This document shows, in pieces, positions 6,476 through 12,009 of a stretch of DNA of 12,009 nucleotides. A program made the translations under genes and the position numbers. This stretch comes from Candidatus Poseidoniaceae archaeon (lineage in GTDB: Archaea > Thermoplasmatota > Poseidoniia > Poseidoniales > Poseidoniaceae): positions 1 to 12,009 of the forward strand of contig JAKUNX010000046.1 of the NCBI GenBank assembly GCA_022451835.1, in the 5' to 3' direction. The notes below the pieces were generated by a model. The model worked only from the letters and a program-made list of their open reading frames with translations. It did not search any database and was not told where the DNA came from. Each line of letters opens with the position of its first letter. Position 1 is the stretch's first letter.

Positions 6476-9400
6476 TTAACTAAATTTGACAATGTCGCCA
6501 TTCTCGTCTTTGTACCACCATTCATTTGTATCTTTGTCATGGTACCACCAGTAACCATCAGCGCCCATTACCCAATCGTTTTCTTCTTCAGTAGTATCTA
6601 CTGTTCCACCGGTTAAGGCTGCTGAAGCAGCACTAACAGATGCAGCAGGTTCGATTGTCCGCTGTTCAGCGTATTCAGTTACAACTTCTTCTTCATAATC
6701 ATCGTAGTCATCATAATCGATTTCAGATGAATATTCATCCCAATCATATTCAGAACGAGAGCCTCTGCCTCTTGTTGCCTTTCTAGCCCAAATCAGTAAA
6801 GTCGCAATAATTGAGACGAAAATGAGCGCTACTACCGATCCGATAATTGGATTTACATCACCGAATAAGTTCTCGACAAAACCCTGTTCTCTCGCAGGTC
6901 TAACATCTACTGTAGGGCCTTTTGCAGTTTGACCATTATCAAGTTCAACTTCAATCCACTGTATACCTTCAGTAGTTGGAACCCAATCTATGGAAATTAG
7001 TCCCTTTCCTTCCGCAGGAATTTCGAGGTTTGGCCTTTGTAATACTTCTTTAGTACCGTTTAATCTTACGACATAAGCGGTAGCATCTACAGTACCGTCT
7101 AGTGAGCCAACATTGCTAACAAGAGCTTGTACTGAAGTGGATTGCCCAACTTCAAGAATCAATCGGGTGTATGATACATCAAGTGGACCAATGGTAAATT
7201 CTGGTCTCAGCCATTCAAGATCCCACTGGGCGATTTGGCTACCAGACGGTGCACCGTTCATTCCAGTTATTGGATTATCAGCAAGATCTCTTCCATTTAT
7301 TTTGACAAACAATATTAGTCGTTTTTCTATCATAGTGTCAGTAATATCTGATAAATCAACATTAGCATAAACTTCCAATTGTGTTCCCGCTATATCATCG
7401 CCCTCAAGCATCATAGTCTCAAAACCACTAACTAATCTGTCACCTGTATCTGCGTCTTCAACCCACCACTCAAGTTGTAATGAATCAACATCAAGTCCAC
7501 CTTCTTCATTGATTGCAACTCTTACTTCATACACCTCAGTTTCCAGAATAGTATTAGGTCTTGGATTAATAATTTCAACCGGAGTAGGTCCTGTCCCATC
7601 AATCAAAATCCATCTATTGTCTGATTCATCTGTAACATCATTTCCTTGGCCAGATATACAATCTATACCCCATGTCAATGCTTTCTTACCTGAATTTTCT
7701 GAGGCTGTTACAACCGCAGTCCATGAACCATCTATCGCAGTTGTTGGATAGTTAACACCATCAAACATCACACTAACTGGACAGTCAAAGTCAGGCCTTG
7801 TATTGGTTTCTTGGAACATTACATCACCAGATACTTCAAAAGAACTACTTGGAGCAATTCTCGCACCATCTTCAACAACAGTTCCTTGATTGATAATTAG
7901 TTGAATAGTTTCGTCAGGGATGTACATATCGCCAGAAGAACGCCATCTCAGCGTAGGGAAAGATTGTTGATCGGTATTTCCGGCACGATCCATTACAATC
8001 AATTTAGGTTCACGTTTGGTGTCTCCCAAATCAGGAATAGTCCATAGTAAGTGGAATTCTACATTCAATGTTATGTCTTCCTCATATGGACCTGCAATTC
8101 CATATTTGCAATCCATCTTTCTATCTTCGATTACTAAATGTGGACTTGTCGTAGTACAATCTCCAGTCATGAAATCCCAAGAAATAGGTAGCTGATCACT
8201 ATTTTGCTGTGAGGCTAATTGAACTTCGACGACAGATAGGTCAGAGCCCCCATTAGGTTCATTCATCATGACATCGAATTCATAAGTTATCATTGGGTGA
8301 AGCCAAGTCTGCCTGCCACCTTCCCAGGTAAATGCTGCAGTAGGAATGGAAGGTGGTCCATCTGCCTTCAATTGATACATGAAGAGATGGTCTCCTTGTT
8401 CACCAGAACCGTTGTCTTCTAACGGATGACCGGCAGCGTCGTTACCAGTTAGATAAACGGCAACTTTGTCTCCAATAACGCCTCCACTGTCATCGAGTAA
8501 TATTGTGTATTGTCCGACAAACGCAGTCATATCATTAGGCAGTAATACATTCGAGAAGGATTCATACTCTTCAGGGCTTGGTTGACCATTGAAATCATAA
8601 TCGTTAACCCACTCTCGCCAAACCATTGCTTCAATGTTTGAAGGCAGTAATGGTTGGTCAGTAATTTGTACTTGGATTGTTTGAGTTGAAGATGGAACTC
8701 TATGATCATATGCTGCAACACTAGACCAATAAACAGAAGGAATCACAGAATCGGCAAAGAATGTTCTTTCTTGCACTGCGTCATCTGTCACTCCTCCACC
8801 CTCAAGTGAAACAACTTCGACTCGCCAATCTAGTACTCCGTTAGTGAATGGAACTGTGTCTGTGTAATTCCACATATCAACATCAAGAGTTGTAGTATTA
8901 GCAATTTCATTACTACCTTGATACAATGACAACAATGCATCTCCATCGGCAAATGAATCGCTACCACTCAAGCCTTCAAATCCAATATCGACTGAAATAT
9001 CAACATCTTGCCCTGCAGGCAGATAATATTCGTCACTCGGTAATTCTCCAAGTTCTGTTGAAAATGTGACGCTCTTTATCTCTAAATCATTTTCCAACGC
9101 TTTGGAGCCACCGTTAATACTGCCCCAAGAATGCGTTGCTGGAATTGAAACTACACCGTTGGATAGAACTAATCTTGTTGATGCTGTTAGATATTCTTCA
9201 TCATCCCAACCAGGCTCAATTCGATATTTTATTGCAACACTAACATCATCGCCATTTTGAGTGAAATTAAGCCAATCAGTTGGATGTAACTCAACTAATT
9301 CACTATCGCCTTGCCCAATAGGGGAGCCTCCTCCGGTTGGAATTAACCATGTTGCATGATTGTTATCGCCAACTACATCGAGTCTAACAAGGCCTGGATT

Positions 9401-11668
9401 TGAAGCGCTAACTTTGAAATTAGTATGCATTGTATGCCACTTTTGGCTGGTAGTAACTACTTGGACTGGGTCTTCCATATAGGTATTCAAAACCTCAACA
9501 TCAGATGAATAATTTACTCCATCGAGAGTAACCATAATTCCACCTGCTGAATCTGAGACGAATGGAACAGGGATAATGTGCTGGCCATTGACATCTGATA
9601 GAGTTGACCTTGCATCATTAATACCCAAAACCATAGGTGATTGTTGATCAGAGTCAAGATATATCGATACTGGGTAAGGAACTGATAATCCTGCCATCTT
9701 CATGCCTCCAGTTCCGGTGACCTCAAGATCCATCTGCACAAAATTAGCTCCTAAAAATCCAACACTGGATGCAGTAGAAGCAGCATAACTTAGTGCATAA
9801 AGTTGAGATGCATTCAATGTGACGTACGCGCTTTTGACATTATCATATGACCAATTAGCAATCAGTTGATTAGCAACTCTCAGATATATTCCATTAAGCA
9901 CTCCAGTCTCAGCCATCACTCCAACTGAAAAAGATTGAATATTATCTCGTGGCAACCATGCAGAAACACTATCACTTCCGGAAATCCCTGGTGTAACTGA
10001 GATTATCTCTTCTCCATTTTCAAATCGATCTTGCCAACCCCATGAGCCAACTCTGTTATCACTGCCACCCCATTCTACAAACCCATCCAGATTAAAGTCA
10101 ATAGCAGGTTGAGCGGGATGTTTACCACCTAATAATATCCACGAAAGTGAACTTGATTTCCATGATGTTGTACTAGAATTATCGTGAATTATACGTAATT
10201 GGTACCGGTAAATTGTTTCTTCATTTTGGTCGGTAAATGTTGGTGAAGTCAAATTAGTCCAATTTGCTGATTCTGAATAACGAATTTGTAAAACCCCGTT
10301 AGTCACTTCTATGTCTCCTGTAATCCCTTTAGCTGGACTTAACGGTGTATACCAAGGAGAAGTCAAGTTACAATCTGCTGTTCCTACTGCTCCAGTTGTA
10401 AAAGAAACTGCTCCACCTTGCATGCAGGCTGCTTCCCAATCTTGATTCAGGATACTATCTCTGAAAATTGTGTGAACCTGTCCGTCTCCAGCGATTGAAT
10501 GTAGAATAGGAATGCCTGTGCCAATTGGTGAACCTCTAAACTCTAATTTTAGTCTTATCAACGGATATGTTTCATAATCTATCATATTGAGTGGAATCAT
10601 AGCATCATTACTGCCTGAAGCACCCATGATTTCAATACCATTTTCATCAAGAACTGACCAATTTAGGAAAGCGCCTTGAGGAATGACAGCATCAAGATAT
10701 ATTGGTGCATAGGTACTTCTTGAAACCGGTTGTACTGCACCTTGACCCCAACCAATTGTCGGACTTATCCAGTGAGATTCAGGTGGAGATGCTAAATGAA
10801 CATCGTCAACAAACCAAAAATCACAACATGTACCACTTGCACCTGAACCACTTACTTGGTTAATTCTAATTTGAGTGGCTGAATGAAGTGCAGCAGCAGG
10901 CAAATTAGTAGACCATTGCTGAGCAGTTCCTCCAGATGTAGCACCTGCCCATGTGTTCAATGTAACCCAATTGCCGCTGGAAGTAATGTATTGAATTTGG
11001 AGATCTTCAGTAGAGTCGGGTTCTTCTCCACAGTTGAAAGAACCTTGTAGAACCCAAGCATGTAATGGCATATTTTGAGCGCCAGCAAGATTCACTCTTG
11101 GGGAGGTTGCATGATGAGGCGCGTTATAATTGGCTTGAGTCTTTATTGAACCACCTGAGGTGCCATTAACGCCACAAGTATTGGTATATCTGCCAACAAA
11201 GGTTGGGTTAGATACAGTCCATCCTTGCAATCCAGTATTGAAATCCCAAAGGGTTCCTGCAGTTGAACCGGTTAAAGAATTCACCTCAACAACTGTGCCA
11301 TTTTTGGTCGCGTCTGCATTTGACCAAATTAAATCACTATCCCAAACAAAACCATAATGAGTTTGCATGACCGATGGTTCAATGCTGAGTTGCATATCTG
11401 AAATTGGAGAAGTGCTTGGAACTTCGACAGTGAAATCATTGTTAACTGCGCCATCGCCAGTCAATTGAATAAATTCGTCATTTCCAATAGTTGAATACTT
11501 AACTGTCTTTTCTTCTGCTAATGTGGTAAATTCTGCAGAATTAACACTAATATTACCCGTCATTTGCAATGGCCCTATAATTGCCATAAGAATGGCCAAA
11601 AACAGGGCACTACGCCAAGATGTAGCGGCGGACATGTACAACCGTAGGTATGAAAGGACTTCAAACAT
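6476..11668 (-). CDS. Giant membrane-anchored surface protein with jelly-roll, Ig-like and CARDB-like regions and an acidic, aromatic cytoplasmic tail
   Basis: 1,730 residues. An N-terminal hydrophobic segment (about 20-36) looks like a signal peptide; Met12 (ATG at 11635) would give a more standard signal length than Met1, and neither start has a Shine-Dalgarno sequence. Residues about 139-294 resemble a MAM/concanavalin-like jelly roll (begins WDFNTGLQGW, ends DFWFVDDVHL; Cys at 165, 213, 281, 282). A calcium-loop-like DFNLDGFVEWGG lies at 524-535 and another acidic loop, DYDFNGQPSPEE, near 1,030. Much of the middle is beta-rich, Ser/Thr/Asp/Gly-rich and Ig-like (for example about 1,285-1,345). 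Residues 1490-1595 look CARDB-like. One transmembrane helix (about 1607-1629) is followed by the basic stop-transfer ARKATRGRGSR, an Asp/Glu/Tyr-rich stretch (1639-1668), an Ala/Ser linker and a Trp/Tyr-rich end. Topology: almost the whole chain outside, about 100 residues inside. Function unknown; adhesion, glycan binding or cell-envelope structure are plausible. First gene of a run with nadE and trhO. Confidence 0.9.
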   Translation of the reverse strand: MFEVLSYLRLYMSAATSWRSALFLAILMAIIGPLQMTGNISVNSAEFTTLAEEKTVKYSTIGNDEFIQLTGDGAVNNDFTVEVPSTSPISDMQLSIEPSVMQTHYGFVWDSDLIWSNADATKNGTVVEVNSLTGSTAGTLWDFNTGLQGWTVSNPTFVGRYTNTCGVNGTSGGSIKTQANYNAPHHATSPRVNLAGAQNMPLHAWVLQGSFNCGEEPDSTEDLQIQYITSSGNWVTLNTWAGATSGGTAQQWSTNLPAAALHSATQIRINQVSGSGASGTCCDFWFVDDVHLASPPESHWISPTIGWGQGAVQPVSRSTYAPIYLDAVIPQGAFLNWSVLDENGIEIMGASGSNDAMIPLNMIDYETYPLIRLKLEFRGSPIGTGIPILHSIAGDGQVHTIFRDSILNQDWEAACMQGGAVSFTTGAVGTADCNLTSPWYTPLSPAKGITGDIEVTNGVLQIRYSESANWTNLTSPTFTDQNEETIYRYQLRIIHDNSSTTSWKSSSLSWILLGGKHPAQPAIDFNLDGFVEWGGSDNRVGSWGWQDRFENGEEIISVTPGISGSDSVSAWLPRDNIQSFSVGVMAETGVLNGIYLRVANQLIANWSYDNVKSAYVTLNASQLYALSYAASTASSVGFLGANFVQMDLEVTGTGGMKMAGLSVPYPVSIYLDSDQQSPMVLGINDARSTLSDVNGQHIIPVPFVSDSAGGIMVTLDGVNYSSDVEVLNTYMEDPVQVVTTSQKWHTMHTNFKVSASNPGLVRLDVVGDNNHATWLIPTGGGSPIGQGDSELVELHPTDWLNFTQNGDDVSVAIKYRIEPGWDDEEYLTASTRLVLSNGVVSIPATHSWGSINGGSKALENDLEIKSVTFSTELGELPSDEYYLPAGQDVDISVDIGFEGLSGSDSFADGDALLSLYQGSNEIANTTTLDVDMWNYTDTVPFTNGVLDWRVEVVSLEGGGVTDDAVQERTFFADSVIPSVYWSSVAAYDHRVPSSTQTIQVQITDQPLLPSNIEAMVWREWVNDYDFNGQPSPEEYESFSNVLLPNDMTAFVGQYTILLDDSGGVIGDKVAVYLTGNDAAGHPLEDNGSGEQGDHLFMYQLKADGPPSIPTAAFTWEGGRQTWLHPMITYEFDVMMNEPNGGSDLSVVEVQLASQQNSDQLPISWDFMTGDCTTTSPHLVIEDRKMDCKYGIAGPYEEDITLNVEFHLLWTIPDLGDTKREPKLIVMDRAGNTDQQSFPTLRWRSSGDMYIPDETIQLIINQGTVVEDGARIAPSSSFEVSGDVMFQETNTRPDFDCPVSVMFDGVNYPTTAIDGSWTAVVTASENSGKKALTWGIDCISGQGNDVTDESDNRWILIDGTGPTPVEIINPRPNTILETEVYEVRVAINEEGGLDVDSLQLEWWVEDADTGDRLVSGFETMMLEGDDIAGTQLEVYANVDLSDITDTMIEKRLILFVKINGRDLADNPITGMNGAPSGSQIAQWDLEWLRPEFTIGPLDVSYTRLILEVGQSTSVQALVSNVGSLDGTVDATAYVVRLNGTKEVLQRPNLEIPAEGKGLISIDWVPTTEGIQWIEVELDNGQTAKGPTVDVRPAREQGFVENLFGDVNPIIGSVVALIFVSIIATLLIWARKATRGRGSRSEYDWDEYSSEIDYDDYDDYEEEVVTEYAEQRTIEPAASVSAASAALTGGTVDTTEEENDWVMGADGYWWYHDKDTNEWWYKDENGDIVKFS
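6479..6580 (-). other. C-terminal Trp/Tyr-rich tail motif of the giant surface protein
   Basis: The last 34 residues (1697-1730) contain two similar short units, GYWWYHDKD and EWWYKDENGD, each an aromatic WWY block followed by a charged Asp turn. This is a WW/OCRE-like arrangement in appearance only; I assign no family. It lies on the cytoplasmic side, after the transmembrane helix and an acidic Tyr-rich stretch, so it would face the cell interior and might bind another protein. Confidence 0.55.
6782..6850 (-). other. Encoded C-terminal transmembrane helix of the giant surface protein
   Basis: Codons about 1607-1629 encode an uninterrupted hydrophobic run (PIIGSVVALIFVSIIATLL plus IWA), flanked outside by acidic/polar sequence and inside by ARKATRGRGSR. 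The positive-inside rule puts the C-terminus in the cytoplasm, with the N-terminal 1,600 residues exported. Confidence 0.85.
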
Positions 11669-11775
11669 ACCGTTACAATAATGAATATACCTAGATTAAG
11701 TTATATTCTGTTAACAAATAAATTTAACACCGATTCAAGGGTGAGATTCAAGACAAAAACCTATCTCGCAGGGTC
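11669..11775. promoter_or_regulatory. Divergent intergenic region between the giant surface-protein gene and ileS
   Basis: This 107-bp AT-rich gap separates two divergent starts (ATG at 11668 on minus, ATG at 11776 on plus). TATA-like candidates are AATATAACT on the minus strand (complement of 11700-11708), about 32 bases before the surface-protein ATG, and AAATAAATTTAA at about 11716-11727 on the plus strand, about 50 bases before the ileS ATG. Each would leave a short untranslated leader. The base composition is AT-rich throughout, so these are tentative. No riboswitch or T-box-like structure was recognised upstream of ileS. Confidence 0.4.
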
Positions 11776-12009
11776 ATGGCTAAGCCAAAACCCGCCGGAG
11801 AACTCGACGCAGTTGCGCTTGAAACTGCGCTACTGAATACATGGAGCGAAGAAAACGCCTTCCAAAATTCAATAGAATCAAGAAGATCTGGCGCTCCTTT
11901 CATTTTTCTTGAAGGCCCACCGACTGCTAATGGAAAGCCTGGAATACATCACGTCGTCGCTCCTGCCTACACAGAGTTAGTCTGCCGCTGGCAAGCTATG
12001 GAAGGGTTC
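11776..12009 (+). CDS. ileS: Isoleucyl-tRNA synthetase, N-terminal fragment (runs off the right edge)
   Basis: 78 codons are visible from ATG 11776, with no stop before the window end. The full enzyme is usually 1,000 residues or more. It charges tRNA-Ile with isoleucine in the cytoplasm and edits misactivated valine. Seen: the class I start FIFLEGPPTANGKPGIHHV (42-60), where GPPTANG is the IleRS form of the nucleotide-binding loop and GIHH (56-59) replaces the usual HxGH signature. This context (EGPPTANG followed by PGIHHV) distinguishes it from ValRS (PPPNVTG) and LeuRS. Known: an altered GxHH signature occurs in some IleRS2-type enzymes and has been linked to extreme mupirocin resistance. 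The gene is transcribed away from the giant surface-protein gene. The KMSKS motif, editing domain and tRNA-binding domain lie outside the window and cannot be checked. Confidence 0.92.
   Translation, partial: MAKPKPAGELDAVALETALLNTWSEENAFQNSIESRRSGAPFIFLEGPPTANGKPGIHHVVAPAYTELVCRWQAMEGF

Noticed and set aside
11590..11668. Second possible start of the giant surface protein at Met12 (ATG 11635)
   Set aside because: It would make a neater signal peptide, but there is no Shine-Dalgarno sequence or clear promoter spacing to prefer it, so the longer frame from 11668 was kept.
1..12009. CRISPR array, tRNA/rRNA genes, insertion sequences or defence genes
   Set aside because: No spaced direct repeats, cloverleaf-like sequence, transposase motifs or flanking inverted repeats were seen; almost the whole window is accounted for by six genes.

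Overview
The window looks like AT-rich chromosomal DNA of a marine planktonic archaeon, most probably a Poseidoniales (Marine Group II, Thermoplasmatota) genome. This is an inference. It rests on large, acidic, membrane-anchored surface proteins with Ig-like, jelly-roll and ELWxxDGT/Gly-Xaa-Yaa modules, on an aconitase-X protein of the type used in the archaeal mevalonate route, and on the lack of convincing Shine-Dalgarno sequences before any start. A marine bacterium cannot be fully excluded, because the glutamine-dependent NAD synthetase and the TrhO-like protein are families best known from bacteria.

Layout. (1) Positions 1-1502, minus strand: an AcnX-family dehydratase, 5' complete, running off the left edge. 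(2) A 106-bp divergent gap. (3) Positions 1609-3830, plus strand: a membrane-anchored surface protein with three Cys-bounded, EF-loop-like repeats, collagen-like Gly-Xaa-Yaa linkers and ELWxxDGT-like repeats. It is split in two by an apparent single-base frameshift near 2784-2796. Its 3' end overlaps the next gene tail to tail by 12 bp. (4) Positions 11668 down to 3819, minus strand: a compact run of three genes, a 1,730-residue surface protein, then nadE (5-bp gap, GTG start), then a TrhO-like tRNA hydroxylase (39-bp gap). (5) A 107-bp divergent gap. (6) From 11776, plus strand: the first 78 codons of isoleucyl-tRNA synthetase, with the unusual GxHH form of the HxGH signature.

Taken together, these are mostly housekeeping enzymes (isoprenoid precursor synthesis, NAD synthesis, tRNA modification, tRNA charging) interleaved with two cell-surface proteins. 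I see no mobile element, CRISPR array, tRNA or rRNA gene, and no defence island. The spots most worth a second look are the GIHH motif in IleRS, the AcnX protein with its unrecognised C-terminal part, the frameshifted surface protein, and the acidic plus Trp/Tyr-rich cytoplasmic tail of the giant surface protein.
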